Positions 1-10,160 of a DNA stretch of 64,000 nucleotides are shown piece after piece; the first letter of the stretch is position 1; each line of letters starts with the position of its first letter. Below the pieces are notes generated by a model. It saw only the letters and a list, made by a program, of their open reading frames with translations, made no database searches and was not told where the DNA came from. Source of the stretch: Thermocrinis sp. (GTDB lineage: Bacteria > Aquificota > Aquificia > Aquificales > Aquificaceae). The stretch is from positions 124,001-188,000 of the forward strand of contig JAJHRQ010000001.1 of NCBI GenBank assembly GCA_020833645.1, in the 5' to 3' direction. A program made the position numbers and the translations under genes.

Positions 1-1
1 T

Positions 2-106
2 GGCTATTCTTTTAACCAGAACTCAGAAAGTTTGGGTAGGAAGGGTATAGTTAAGCTTGGCTCTCTACTAGAAAAAATAAAATCCTTCTTTAAGGAGGTG
101 TTGTGA
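2..106 (+). CDS. ftsA: FtsA C-terminus (partial, truncated at window start)
   Basis: Frame 2 reads ...GYSFNQNSESLGRKGIVKLGSLLEKIKSFFKEVL* directly before ftsZ; amphipathic C-terminal helix as in FtsA; synteny. Confidence 0.6.
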   Translation, partial: GYSFNQNSESLGRKGIVKLGSLLEKIKSFFKEVL

Positions 107-1173
107 TGGAAATAGTGAATCCAACAAGGATAAAGGTCTTTGGGATAGGAGGCGGTGGGTCCAATGCGGTAAATAGAATGTACTTGGATGGTATTGAGGG
201 GGTGGAGCTTTTTGCAATCAATACGGATATACAACATCTTGCTTCCCTCTCTGTACCCAACAAAATACAGATAGGAGAGAAGGTTACTCGGGGTTTGGGT
301 GCAGGAGCAAAACCTGAGGTAGGAGAGCAAGCAGCTTTGGAGGATATTGACAAGATAAAAGAGGTGCTAAGAAACACGGACATGCTATTTTTGGCGGTGG
401 GCTTGGGTGGTGGAACTGGAACGGGCGCCGCGCCAGTGATTGCGGAGACAGCTAAGGAAATGGGTATTCTTACAGTGGCAGTAGTTACAAAGCCCTTTAA
501 CTTTGAGGGACAAAGACGCATGCAAGTCGCCCTAGAGGGTCTAGAAAAGCTGAAGGAGGTAGTGGACACATACATAGTCATAAATAACCAAAAATTGGTG
601 GAGATAGCGGAAAAGAACTTTAGCATAAAGGATGCCTTTAAAATGGTTGATGATGTGCTTTCTAAGGCAGTTAGAGGTATAACCAGCATAGTGGTAACAC
701 CAGCTCTGATAAATGTGGATTTTGCAGATGTGCGCACTGTGATGGAGAGGGGAGGGCTAGCCCTTATAGGTATGGGTGAAGGAAGAAAAGATAATGCCAT
801 AGAACAGGCTATTGCCAGCCCACTTTTGGAAGGAAACACAGTCGCAGGAGCAAGAAGACTGCTGGTAACCCTCTGGGTAAGCGAGGACGTGCCTTTCAAA
901 GATGTAGAGGAGACTATAAGCAGAATAAGAGAGTCTGCTCATGATGATGCACTGATCATATTTGGTGCTGTATTAGAAAAGGATAAAGAAGACTTTATGC
1001 GCGTAGCAGTCGTGGCTACGGACTTTGAAAACGCAGTCCAGCAGACGCAATTCCGCGTTGTCAAGAAGGAACAAAAGCCCCTCCAAAAGGTAGTTCCTGA
1101 GTCTACGGTGGAACCCGTCCAACCTGATATAGAGGAGTTACCTGCTTATCTCCGTAGAAAAAAGAGAATCTAA
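106..1173 (+). CDS. ftsZ: Cell division protein FtsZ
   Basis: GGGGSNAVNRM, GLGGGTGTGAAPVIA tubulin signature, FtsZ C-terminal tail LPAYLRRKKRI; preceded by AAGGAGG. Confidence 0.97.
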   Translation: MEIVNPTRIKVFGIGGGGSNAVNRMYLDGIEGVELFAINTDIQHLASLSVPNKIQIGEKVTRGLGAGAKPEVGEQAALEDIDKIKEVLRNTDMLFLAVGLGGGTGTGAAPVIAETAKEMGILTVAVVTKPFNFEGQRRMQVALEGLEKLKEVVDTYIVINNQKLVEIAEKNFSIKDAFKMVDDVLSKAVRGITSIVVTPALINVDFADVRTVMERGGLALIGMGEGRKDNAIEQAIASPLLEGNTVAGARRLLVTLWVSEDVPFKDVEETISRIRESAHDDALIIFGAVLEKDKEDFMRVAVVATDFENAVQQTQFRVVKKEQKPLQKVVPESTVEPVQPDIEELPAYLRRKKRI

Positions 1174-2021
1174 GATAGCATGGTTTTTAAAAGGATCAAT
1201 GTTATATGATGAATGAGCAAAATCAAACCCAAGGTGTAGTATAGCTTGATATGTTTGTCTATCCATCGCAGTATGATTTGAAAAAGTAAGAATGCAAACA
1301 GAACAGCAAAAACTACATTCATCACTTGCAAAAGGTAAGATTCTCTCTTTTTTTCCTCAGGAACAAAGAGTTTTGATACGGTTAATTCGTAAGTCTTAAA
1401 CTTGGTAAGATAGTATTTATCGTCCTTTTTAACAACCAAAGAACCGTCCTTTAAAATCAGTTTATCACCTTTAAACTGAGCCTGTCCTGCGCTTACCGAA
1501 AAGTCATCAATTTTGAGAAAAACACCCTTTAAAAGGTCCCCTTCTCTCTTCTCAATTCTTATAGTTATTGCGCCAAAGGTGTAAAAGCTCTTCTCAGGTA
1601 TTGTTCTCACAACCTCCGTGTAATACTTATAAACAAAAAGCTTTCTCATGTAAGACACGTCCTCTTGCCTTATAAAGTAGCCTACAAGCAAAACAGAAAA
1701 TAGCAAAGGAGAAGACATCAAAAAAAGCTTGAAAAATAAAACCTTTGGGTCTATACCAAAGGAAGCCAAAACGCCCAATTTTTTAGACTCTTTTAGTTCA
1801 AAAATTAGCCAACTGGAGGAAACGAAAAAGGAGGATGGTGAGAAGTAGCTAACAAAATACAAAAACCAAAGACCCAAAAAGGTGAAGGATTCTATGAAGG
1901 GAGTTTTAAAAAGAACTTGGTCTATTTGAACAAGCTGAACGAATAAAAAGAGAAAAGACAAAATTATGCTTATTAAAAGGGATAACTTTACTACCTTCCA
2001 GCTTAGAAAGCTGTACAGCAT
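1170..2021 (-). CDS. LptF/LptG (YjgP/YjgQ) family permease
   Basis: Multi-TM protein, SSFFVSSSWLIFELKESKKLGVLASFGIDP motif typical of LptF/G. Confidence 0.7.
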   Translation of the reverse strand: MLYSFLSWKVVKLSLLISIILSFLFLFVQLVQIDQVLFKTPFIESFTFLGLWFLYFVSYFSPSSFFVSSSWLIFELKESKKLGVLASFGIDPKVLFFKLFLMSSPLLFSVLLVGYFIRQEDVSYMRKLFVYKYYTEVVRTIPEKSFYTFGAITIRIEKREGDLLKGVFLKIDDFSVSAGQAQFKGDKLILKDGSLVVKKDDKYYLTKFKTYELTVSKLFVPEEKKRESYLLQVMNVVFAVLFAFLLFQIILRWIDKHIKLYYTLGLILLIHHITLILLKTMLS

Positions 2022-3658
2022 CAGGGCTCTAATTTTTTCTTTAGTCTCTCTTTTTGCCCCGGCTCACTCCTTTTGCCCTCTTCCAAAAGTTGCCAGGCTT
2101 TCCTGTAAGCGTCCAGTGCCTGATCTTTTTTGTTTAACTTCATCAGAACATCCCCTATGTGTTCCCATATTACAGGGTCTTCCTTTTCCTTTTCTAGGGC
2201 TTTTAGCAAAAGCTCGTATGCCCTTCGGTATTGTCCTTTGTAGTAAAGTACCCATGCGTAGCTGTCAATGTATGCAGGATTTTCTGGGTCCTTGCTAAGT
2301 GCCTTTAGTATGAGCTCTTCTGCCTCTGATAGCCTTGCATCCTCATACCACAAAAGGAGGGAGTATCCAAGATGGTTATAGAGCTTAGGGTCGTCGGGGT
2401 TTAGCTTTATTGCTTCCCTTAGGCTCCTTTCCGCATCTATGATCTTTCCCAACTTGTCCAAGATGATAGCTTTTAAGAAGTATCCTCTGTAATCCCTTGG
2501 GTTTAGCTCTATTGCCTTATCCACAAAGTGCAAGGCTTCTGCGTTCTTCTCCTGCTCGCTTAGAAGGTTCGCCATAAGCAGATTAAGGTCTGGATTGTTT
2601 GGTTCTAACTCCAAAGCCTTCTTAACCAAAGCCTCAGCCTTTTTGTAGTCCTTCTGGTCCATATAAGCCACTGCGAGCCTTTCCATGATTTTGGGGTTGT
2701 TAGGGTGCTGTTCCAATAGCTTTTCATAAACCTTTAAGGCTTGGTCTGTCTTTTTGTTGGCTTCAAGGGATACGCCGTAAGCAAAGGCTACGTCTAAGTT
2801 ATCGGGCTCTTGAGAGTAAAGCTCCCTTGCCAATTCCTCCGCTTCGTTAAAGTCTGAAGTCTTTATTAGCAGATAAATGTATCTTAGCTTGTAGCCCTTC
2901 TCTGGGTAGTAGTCAATGAGCTTTTTATAAACATCCTTAGCATCCTGAAAGCGTCCGGTTATTGTGTAAAGGTTTGCGAGCCTTTCAAGGGCAGTGCGGT
3001 TGGTGGGTTCCTCCTTCAGCACACTCAAATAAAGACTTTCAGCCTTTGAAAACTCCTTTTCACCTTCGTAGATGCTTCCCAAGGTAGTAAAGCCTGCCTC
3101 AAAAGTTTTTTTTATTTGCAGGGACTTGTTTAAATACTCTATGGCCTTTTCCTTTTTACCCTCAGTCAGATAAATCCGAGCTAACATATAGTAGGGCAAG
3201 GGGTTATCAACCGCCAAATTTGCCAACCTTTCCAACACTTCTTTTGCATCCTGTAGGCGGTTTCTCCTTATGTATTCGTCTGCCAAGAAAATCATAATCT
3301 CCTTAGAGTTTGGGTTCGCTCTGTAGCCCTCCTCCAAAGCTTCCAATGCTTTTTGACGGTCTCCTTTGAGAACATAGATGCTGTGAAGCGCCAAGTAGGG
3401 CTCTTTATCTTGAGGATATTCCCTTTTAAACTTTTCCGCATAAACAAGGGCTTCTTGGAATCGTTTCCGTACCGCCAAAAGCCTTATGGTATCCACATAC
3501 AGGGTGGGAGTAGGAGCCTTCTGCAGTGCCCTAAGGCAGAAGTTGAGTGCCTCTTGGGGCTTATTCTCTTGCAGATACCTGCAGAAGACATAATCCCTGT
3601 ATGGATTGTAGGCAAAGGCAAAGTATAGAAAAAAAGAGAGAAAAAACAAAAGCTTCAT
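2021..3658 (-). CDS. TPR repeat protein with signal peptide
   Basis: Repeated TPR motifs (e.g. EPTNRTALERLANLYTITGRFQDAKDVYKKL). Confidence 0.85.
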   Translation of the reverse strand: MKLLFFLSFFLYFAFAYNPYRDYVFCRYLQENKPQEALNFCLRALQKAPTPTLYVDTIRLLAVRKRFQEALVYAEKFKREYPQDKEPYLALHSIYVLKGDRQKALEALEEGYRANPNSKEIMIFLADEYIRRNRLQDAKEVLERLANLAVDNPLPYYMLARIYLTEGKKEKAIEYLNKSLQIKKTFEAGFTTLGSIYEGEKEFSKAESLYLSVLKEEPTNRTALERLANLYTITGRFQDAKDVYKKLIDYYPEKGYKLRYIYLLIKTSDFNEAEELARELYSQEPDNLDVAFAYGVSLEANKKTDQALKVYEKLLEQHPNNPKIMERLAVAYMDQKDYKKAEALVKKALELEPNNPDLNLLMANLLSEQEKNAEALHFVDKAIELNPRDYRGYFLKAIILDKLGKIIDAERSLREAIKLNPDDPKLYNHLGYSLLLWYEDARLSEAEELILKALSKDPENPAYIDSYAWVLYYKGQYRRAYELLLKALEKEKEDPVIWEHIGDVLMKLNKKDQALDAYRKAWQLLEEGKRSEPGQKERLKKKLEP

Positions 3659-4536
3659 AAGGGCATACCTTTATGGATCAGCACAGGAACTTCCACTCTC
3701 CTAAGAACCTGAGAAGATGTGCTACCAAGTAGCACACGCTTGAGACCCGAAAGTCCTCTACTGCCCATCACCACAAGGTCGTAATCGCCCTCCTTTACAA
3801 ACTCCACTATGCCATCGACGGTATTGCTGTGCTTTTTTACCACAAGCTCTGCCTTCCATCCCTTTTCCTTAGCCATTTCCAAAAGGGAATTGAGATAGTT
3901 AATTTTCTCTTCTTCTATCTTTTTGACTAGCCCCTTCGTTAGGGCATCCACCATGGGTAGCTCTATGGTTTCTTCCACATGCAAGAGGGTTAGCTTTCCA
4001 TCCTCTTCTGGTGGAATTAAGTTGAGGAAAAATTCAAAGGCAGATTGGGCATGCTTTGAAAGGTCGTGGGCGAGGCATACATTTTTAAAGCTCTCTGGGG
4101 CTTTACCCTTCAAGACCAAAAGGGGCTTGTGGCAATACCTTGCCACCCTCTCGGAGGTGGAACCTATCAAAATCCTCTCCACCAAACCCTTGCTGTGGCT
4201 TCCCAAGATTATAAGGTCTGCTATATCTTCCTTTGCCAGTATAACCTCCGACGGTTCTCCCACATCTACCACCACCTCCACGGACAGTTCTGCTAAGAAA
4301 TCCCTCAGGGCTTCAAGGCGCCTTTTGGCGGATTCAATGCTTTGGGCTTCTAACTCTGCCAATTTGGAAAGGTCAATGGGACTAATTCCGAAGCTCTCAG
4401 GGTATGGAAGGTAGATAAGGGGAGATACCGCGTGCAGCAGGATCACGCTGGCGTTGTGCTTAAGGGCTAGGGATTTGGCTAGTTTCAAGAGAGGGTTCGT
4501 TATGTCGGTAAAATCCACGGGAACTAAAAATTTCAT
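3655..4536 (-). CDS. Universal stress protein (tandem UspA domains)
   Basis: Start MKFLVPVDFTDI; two copies of the VVMGSRGLSGLKRVLLGSTS-type motif. Confidence 0.9.
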   Translation of the reverse strand: MKFLVPVDFTDITNPLLKLAKSLALKHNASVILLHAVSPLIYLPYPESFGISPIDLSKLAELEAQSIESAKRRLEALRDFLAELSVEVVVDVGEPSEVILAKEDIADLIILGSHSKGLVERILIGSTSERVARYCHKPLLVLKGKAPESFKNVCLAHDLSKHAQSAFEFFLNLIPPEEDGKLTLLHVEETIELPMVDALTKGLVKKIEEEKINYLNSLLEMAKEKGWKAELVVKKHSNTVDGIVEFVKEGDYDLVVMGSRGLSGLKRVLLGSTSSQVLRRVEVPVLIHKGMPL

Positions 4537-4538
4537 TT

Positions 4539-5324
4539 TCACACTCCCAGTTTTAATTTTACCACCTCCCATAGATAAGGAAAGAGGTTTGGAGTGCCCG
4601 CCACAACGTCAGTACCGTTGTTTAAACCCTTTGTAAGCTCCGCTATACCTCCCGCTTCCTTCACGATAACCATTCCCGCAACCACATCCCAAGGGTTCAA
4701 CTCAAACTCAATAAGCCCGTCAAAAACTCCCTCCGCCAGAAAGCACAGATCCACAGCCGCTGCGCCCGGTCTTCTCATAGACCCTACCTTTTCAAAAACC
4801 TCCTTAAAGACCTCCCAGTAAAGGTTTAAGTTCCTTTTTGCCCTTGAGGGAAAACCATAAGAGACAGACATCCTCCGCATTTCTTCCCTCGTACTCACCT
4901 GGATCCTTTTGCCATCTTTGTAGGCACCAAGTCCCTCTCCCGCGTAATAGAGACTGTTAAAGTAAGGGAGATAGACCGCACCCACGGCGGGTTTTCCTTC
5001 CAACACCAAACCCACCGACACACCAAAGATGGGAAACCCACACAAAAAGTTCTTTGTGCCATCCAGGGGATCTATATACCAGACCGCCTCTCCAAAGGTA
5101 GATCCGCCGTTTTCCTCTCCTACCACCGAGTGGCTGGGGAAGTGCTTTAGGATATAATCTCTTATTCTCTCTTCTGCTTTCTTGTCTGCCTCGCTTACCA
5201 CATCCTTTTCGCCCTTGAAATAAACCTGGTTAGATAAAAGTTTGCGGAAGTACTCCTTTATCACTAGACCGCCAATCAAGGAAGCTTCCTTTGCCACCTG
5301 AAGAAAGTTCTCTAAATTCATCAA
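4539..5324 (-). CDS. suhB: Inositol monophosphatase family protein
   Basis: VGEENGGS, WYIDPLDGTKNF, WDVVAGMVIVKEAGG IMPase motifs. Confidence 0.9.
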   Translation of the reverse strand: MMNLENFLQVAKEASLIGGLVIKEYFRKLLSNQVYFKGEKDVVSEADKKAEERIRDYILKHFPSHSVVGEENGGSTFGEAVWYIDPLDGTKNFLCGFPIFGVSVGLVLEGKPAVGAVYLPYFNSLYYAGEGLGAYKDGKRIQVSTREEMRRMSVSYGFPSRAKRNLNLYWEVFKEVFEKVGSMRRPGAAAVDLCFLAEGVFDGLIEFELNPWDVVAGMVIVKEAGGIAELTKGLNNGTDVVAGTPNLFPYLWEVVKLKLGV

Positions 5325-5342
5325 GGTAAAATATTATCACAC

Positions 5343-6584
5343 ATGAAAAAAGTCTTGGTTTGGGGCTTAGGAGTAAGCGGAAGGTCTGCCATTGAACTTT
5401 TAAAGAGTAAAGGTATTGAAGTTTATTGGGGTGATGATAAAGACAAGGTGGACTTTAGGGAGTTTTTGGAGGTTGTGGATACAGTTGTTCTCTCACCGGG
5501 TATTCCCCCAAGCCATCCCCTTTGGACGGAAGCACAAAAAAAGGAGATAGAAGTTATCGGAGAGTTAGAGCTGGCATGGAGGTTCTTTGAGGGGAGGGCA
5601 ATTGCCATCACGGGCACTGATGGGAAATCCACAACTACCAGGCTAACCTACCTTATGCTGAGCTCCTATTTTGACAATGTGGAGGAGGGTGGAAACATTG
5701 GCGTCCCCTTTTCGGATATAGTCCTAAAAAACCCAAAGAGCTTGGCGGTATTGGAGGTTTCTTCCTTTCAGGGTAAAACCTTAAACACCTTCCGCCCTGT
5801 GGGAGGAGCCTTTTTGAACTTCTCTCCAGACCACTTAGATTGGCACCACACCCTAGAAGACTATCTACATAGTAAATACAACATCTTTGCAAGGCAAACG
5901 GAAGAGGATTTTGTAGTGTTAAACGAGTTCCAAAAGGAAGTAGCAAAAACACCCACAAGGGCGCAAAGGATTTTTATAGGGCAGAGGGATGCCTTCATCA
6001 AGGATGGCAAAGCTTACCTTTTTGGGGAACCGCTCTTTGAGTTGGAAAAACTCAAGCTCTTTGGTCTTCATAACGCATACAATCTTCTGTTTGCCTCCGC
6101 CATAGCAAAGAGGATGGGGGTACCTACCGAGAACATCCGGGAGGTTGCCTACACTTTCAAAGGACTTCCTCACCGTTTAGAGTATGTGGGAGAGATAAGG
6201 GGCGTGAAGGTTTATAACGACTCTAAGGCTACTACACCTCATGCCCTTCAGTCTGCTTTGGAAAGCATGCCCGATGGCAAGGTTATTCTCATCGCAGGAG
6301 GCAAGGATAAGGGATTTAACTTTGAGGAACTCCTACCGCTAGTTAAGAAAAAAACAAAGGCTTGCCTTTTGATAGGGGAGGCAAAGGAGAAAATGGCAAA
6401 GGCTTGGAATGAGGCTTACCTCTGCAACGGACTTGAGGATGCGGTAGAGAAGGCCTTTGAGTTGGCAAAGGAAGGAGACATTATCCTCTTTTCGCCCGCC
6501 TGTGCATCCTTTGATATGTTTAAGGATTACAAAGAGAGGGGAGAAGTCTTTAAAAGGCTCGTATTGAGCTATGTTGAGAAGTAG
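5343..6584 (+). CDS. murD: UDP-N-acetylmuramoylalanine--D-glutamate ligase
   Basis: AITGTDGKSTTT, NIGVPF, YNDSKATTPHA, FSPACASFDMFKDYKERG. Confidence 0.96.
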   Translation: MKKVLVWGLGVSGRSAIELLKSKGIEVYWGDDKDKVDFREFLEVVDTVVLSPGIPPSHPLWTEAQKKEIEVIGELELAWRFFEGRAIAITGTDGKSTTTRLTYLMLSSYFDNVEEGGNIGVPFSDIVLKNPKSLAVLEVSSFQGKTLNTFRPVGGAFLNFSPDHLDWHHTLEDYLHSKYNIFARQTEEDFVVLNEFQKEVAKTPTRAQRIFIGQRDAFIKDGKAYLFGEPLFELEKLKLFGLHNAYNLLFASAIAKRMGVPTENIREVAYTFKGLPHRLEYVGEIRGVKVYNDSKATTPHALQSALESMPDGKVILIAGGKDKGFNFEELLPLVKKKTKACLLIGEAKEKMAKAWNEAYLCNGLEDAVEKAFELAKEGDIILFSPACASFDMFKDYKERGEVFKRLVLSYVEK

Positions 6585-6611
6585 TTCACCTAAGCTTCCA
6601 CTTTGATATGG

Positions 6612-6617
6612 TATAAT
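6612..6617 (+). promoter_or_regulatory. Putative -10 box (TATAAT) upstream of rplM
   Basis: TATAAT about 35 nt upstream of the rplM start; no convincing -35 seen. Confidence 0.35.
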
Positions 6618-6651
6618 AAATACCTTAAAATCACTTTGGAGAGGTAAAAGG

Positions 6652-7086
6652 ATGAAGACTTACAGGGTAAGACCTGAGGATGTGGTCAGAAAATGGTGGC
6701 TGATAGATGCAGAAGGTAAAATTCTTGGAAGGCTTGCCAGCGAGGTGGCAAAGCTTTTGAGGGGCAAGCACAAGGTCTATTATCAGCCAGATGTTGATTG
6801 TGGAGATTTTGTGGTGATAATAAACGCAGAGAAAATAAGGGTTACTGGCAAAAAGCTGGAAAATAAGATCTACTATTCCCACACCAACTATCCGGGCGGA
6901 CTCAAAGAGAGGAGCCTACGGTGGATGTTGGAACACAAGCCAGAGGAAGTGATAAGACTTGCGGTTAAGCGTATGCTTCCTAAAAACAAATTGGGGCACA
7001 GAATGCTAAAAAGGCTTAAGATAGTGGTAGGACCTAACCATCCCTATCAAGCCCAAAAACCACAGCCCTTGGAGGTTAAAGCATGA
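6652..7086 (+). CDS. rplM: 50S ribosomal protein L13
   Basis: [28 protein letters not shown]; followed by rpsI. Confidence 0.97.
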   Translation: MKTYRVRPEDVVRKWWLIDAEGKILGRLASEVAKLLRGKHKVYYQPDVDCGDFVVIINAEKIRVTGKKLENKIYYSHTNYPGGLKERSLRWMLEHKPEEVIRLAVKRMLPKNKLGHRMLKRLKIVVGPNHPYQAQKPQPLEVKA

Positions 7087-7523
7087 TAAAGCAGTTAAGG
7101 GACTTCAAGATAGGCCCTGACAATGCCTTCTATGGTACCGGCAAGAGAAAGGAGAGCATAGCCCGGGTTTGGTTGGTCAAAGATACAAACAAACAAATAG
7201 TTAAGGCAAAAGACAGTGGCAAAGAGTTTGACCTGAGGGAGTATCTTCAGAGGGAGACCCTTTATAGAAAGGTAATGTTCCCTCTAAAGCTAACTGGTTT
7301 GGAGGATAAGTTTGGTATATATGCCACCGTTGAGGGTGGAGGTATATCTGGGCAAGCGGAAGCCATAATGTATGGAATCGCCAAAGCCCTTCTGAAATAT
7401 AACCCAGAGCTCAGACAAACGCTGAAGAAGGCGGGTCTGTTGACACGGGACGCAAGGGAGAAGGAGCGCAAGAAGTATGGCTTGATGAAGGCAAGGAAAG
7501 GCTACAGGTGGAGCAAGAGATAA
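7083..7523 (+). CDS. rpsI: 30S ribosomal protein S9
   Basis: [17 protein letters not shown]-terminal [17 protein letters not shown]. Confidence 0.97.
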   Translation: MIKQLRDFKIGPDNAFYGTGKRKESIARVWLVKDTNKQIVKAKDSGKEFDLREYLQRETLYRKVMFPLKLTGLEDKFGIYATVEGGGISGQAEAIMYGIAKALLKYNPELRQTLKKAGLLTRDAREKERKKYGLMKARKGYRWSKR

Positions 7524-8530
7524 TAAAAGTTGCCATATACGGAGCTACCGGATACACCGGTGTAGAGCTTTTAAGACTACTTCAAAACCACCCCAAGGTA
7601 AAGGTTACTGCCCTAATCTCCCAGTCCCACGCTGGTAAAAGGTTAAGTGAGGTCTTTCCTTTCTTTTACGGAGAACTTGGAAACTTAACGTTCACAGAGG
7701 AACCAGAAAAGGACTATGAATTAGCCTTTCTGTGCTTGCCCCACGAAGGTTCATTAGAACTGGTGCCAAGACTTTTGGAAGAGGGTAAAAAGGTGATAGA
7801 CCTCTCCGGCGCCTACAGGTTAAAGGATCCCTCCCTTTATCCTCACTATTATTCCTTTGAGCACAAACATCCAGAACTTTTGGAAAAGGCAGTCTATGGC
7901 CTGTCAGAGATATACAGAGAAAAGATAAAAGGCGCAAACTTGATCGCCAACCCAGGGTGTTATCCTACCTCCGTGCTTTTGGCAATTTATCCACTTCTAA
8001 AGGAAGGTATAAAGATAGAAAAAATTGTCATCACCTCCCTTTCGGGTGTGTCTGGTGCAGGAAGAAAACCCGTACAGCATTTTCACTTTCCTGAAATGTT
8101 TGGAGACTTTTTTGCTTACTCTTTGGAAAAACACAGGCATATACCAGAGATGGAGGGGGTTATCAAAGACCTTTACGGAATGGATGTACCGTTGAGGTTT
8201 TCACCGATAGTTGTGCCTACCTCAAGGGGAATGCTTTCAAGTATAAGCGTATTCTGCGAGAAGCTAAATCCAAGAGAACTTTATATGGAAACCTACAGAG
8301 AGGAACCCTTTGTGAAAGTTGTCTCTAAGCCACCCCACACGAAGTGGGTGGTTGGTACCAATCTTTGTTTTGTTTACCCCCTATGGGACCACCGAGTTGG
8401 TTGTTTGCAGGTGGTATCTATTATTGATAACTTAGGCAAAGGTGCCTCCTCTCAGGCAATCCAGAACTTTAACTTAATGATGGGCTTTGAAGAGACGATG
8501 GGCTTGAACCTTAGTCCAAACTTTCCTTGA
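7508..8530 (+). CDS. argC: N-acetyl-gamma-glutamyl-phosphate reductase
   Basis: IYGATGYTGVELLRLL, NPGCYPTSVLLA; GTG start overlapping rpsI. Confidence 0.95.
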   Translation: MEQEIIKVAIYGATGYTGVELLRLLQNHPKVKVTALISQSHAGKRLSEVFPFFYGELGNLTFTEEPEKDYELAFLCLPHEGSLELVPRLLEEGKKVIDLSGAYRLKDPSLYPHYYSFEHKHPELLEKAVYGLSEIYREKIKGANLIANPGCYPTSVLLAIYPLLKEGIKIEKIVITSLSGVSGAGRKPVQHFHFPEMFGDFFAYSLEKHRHIPEMEGVIKDLYGMDVPLRFSPIVVPTSRGMLSSISVFCEKLNPRELYMETYREEPFVKVVSKPPHTKWVVGTNLCFVYPLWDHRVGCLQVVSIIDNLGKGASSQAIQNFNLMMGFEETMGLNLSPNFP

Positions 8531-9079
8531 TTAGCGTGTAAGATTAGCTTTGATAATCTCAAAGAGAGTAAGAAGGGCGTTTTTGACGCTTTCTTTGTCT
8601 ATAGCGGAGACTGGAATAACGGGTATACCCTCCTCCTCATCTATATCAAGGGCTATTCGGATATCCTCAGGGCTCCAGGCATTGGGTAGGTCCTGTTTGT
8701 TCGCACCAACCACAATGGGAACGGGAAACCTTGATTGAAAGAAGTTTATGATCTTTCTTGCCTCATGGAAGGTTGTTGGGTCTGTGCTATCCACCAGCAC
8801 GATAACTCCCAAAGCCCCCTCACCTAAGATTTCCCACATGAAATCAAAACGAAACTGTCCGGGGGTACCAAAAAGGTACAGTTCGTGCTCATCATCTATG
8901 CGAATCTTTCCAAAGTCCATTGCAACGGTTGTATAATCTTTAACCTGCTTTTCGCTTGAACGCCATATTCTTTTCTCAGTTTTAACAGTTTTAATCTCAC
9001 TAACTGTGTTTATAAACTGAGTTTTCCCTGCTGCGAAAGGTCCAGCTATAACAACTTTGATCTTCTTTATTTGCTTCAT
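8531..9079 (-). CDS. Ras-like small GTPase (MglA/CvnD type)
   Basis: P-loop GPFAAGKTQF, G3 region LFGTPGQFRF, NKQD motif, VSAID. Confidence 0.85.
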   Translation of the reverse strand: MKQIKKIKVVIAGPFAAGKTQFINTVSEIKTVKTEKRIWRSSEKQVKDYTTVAMDFGKIRIDDEHELYLFGTPGQFRFDFMWEILGEGALGVIVLVDSTDPTTFHEARKIINFFQSRFPVPIVVGANKQDLPNAWSPEDIRIALDIDEEEGIPVIPVSAIDKESVKNALLTLFEIIKANLTR

Positions 9080-9771
9080 AGCGACTTTATCCTTTCTATT
9101 ATTTTTGCAAGAAGTTCGAGGGTTATAGGTACTTGTTTTTGTTTAACTTCCTTCTTCTTACGTCTTATCAAACCCAGAGCTAGAAAGGCATACAGTGCCC
9201 TATCTACAAGTAAGCTGTCCTGATTGACCATTTGCCTTATCTGCAGGACTGTCCTTTCGCCATCAATTAGGGAAAGAATATGCTCTTCCATCTGGTTCAG
9301 TTTTGCTTTCTGCAATACTTCTTCCTTACCGGGAACCCTCTCAAAAAGTAGCATTTCGTCCGATATTTTCCTTTCAACCTCCTCTGGAGTTAAATTACGC
9401 GATGCAAGAACTATAAGCTGTTCTATTGGATACACCACTGGATATTCCCTTCCGTATTTTATGAACCCCGGCATAAAGGAAAAAATGCCTTCCTTCATAT
9501 TCAGTCGTGAAATTAGGAAGCGCTCTATTGTTTTTGGTAAGCTCTCCGCGTTCATGCGCAATTTGCTGAGTAAAAGGTCAAAATCCTTATCTGTGTAAAC
9601 TCTATAAACCTTATCTATGGGTCTTGCAAAAACAATCTCTCCATCCTTTACATAATAGGCACAGGTTAGGTCTTTCCACTCTACGAAAAGAATTCCGCTC
9701 TTCCGATCTCTTCCAATTACCTGGAAAATGTCCACAAAGTTAAAATTTCTTAGGTCCCCCGTCAGAGCCAT
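9076..9771 (-). CDS. DUF4388 (PatA-like) domain protein
   Basis: LTGDLRNFNFVDIFQVIGRDRKSGILFVEWKD N-terminus typical of DUF4388; operonic with GTPase. Confidence 0.75.
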   Translation of the reverse strand: MALTGDLRNFNFVDIFQVIGRDRKSGILFVEWKDLTCAYYVKDGEIVFARPIDKVYRVYTDKDFDLLLSKLRMNAESLPKTIERFLISRLNMKEGIFSFMPGFIKYGREYPVVYPIEQLIVLASRNLTPEEVERKISDEMLLFERVPGKEEVLQKAKLNQMEEHILSLIDGERTVLQIRQMVNQDSLLVDRALYAFLALGLIRRKKKEVKQKQVPITLELLAKIIERIKSL

Positions 9772-9777
9772 GACACT

Positions 9778-10131
9778 TCAAAAGAATTCCTTAAGTTTCT
9801 CTTGAGCCTTCTTGATCTCCATAAGAAGGAGACCCAGCTTTGCGTTGTTGTCTGCGAGGACCACCATCACCGCATCAGTTCCAACGCCGGTCAGTATAAC
9901 ATATCCGTCGCTACCTTTTATGGTTATCTGCTCTAAGGTCCCCTTGGCCAGCTCCTCAGCTACCCTTTCGCCCAGGGACAAAATGGCAGCGCTCATAGCC
10001 GCTATTCTGTCTTCTTCCATACCAGGCTTAAGCACGGAGGATATAGGCAAGCCATCTGCAGATACTAAAGATGCCCCCTCAAGCCCTGTGTTTTTAATCA
10101 ATTCCTGAAGGATCTGTGAATACCTATCCAT
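9778..10131 (-). CDS. Roadblock/LC7 domain protein
   Basis: GLEGASLVSADGLPISSVL ... AAMSAAILSLGERVAEEL ... Roadblock fold pattern. Confidence 0.85.
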   Translation of the reverse strand: MDRYSQILQELIKNTGLEGASLVSADGLPISSVLKPGMEEDRIAAMSAAILSLGERVAEELAKGTLEQITIKGSDGYVILTGVGTDAVMVVLADNNAKLGLLLMEIKKAQEKLKEFF

Positions 10132-10160
10132 ATTTCCCTCCTTACCTTATTTATAAAATC

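Noticed and set aside
90-899. 269-aa minus-strand ORF antisense to ftsZ
   Set aside because: Ser/Pro/Thr-rich shadow translation of a clear coding gene; no family features.
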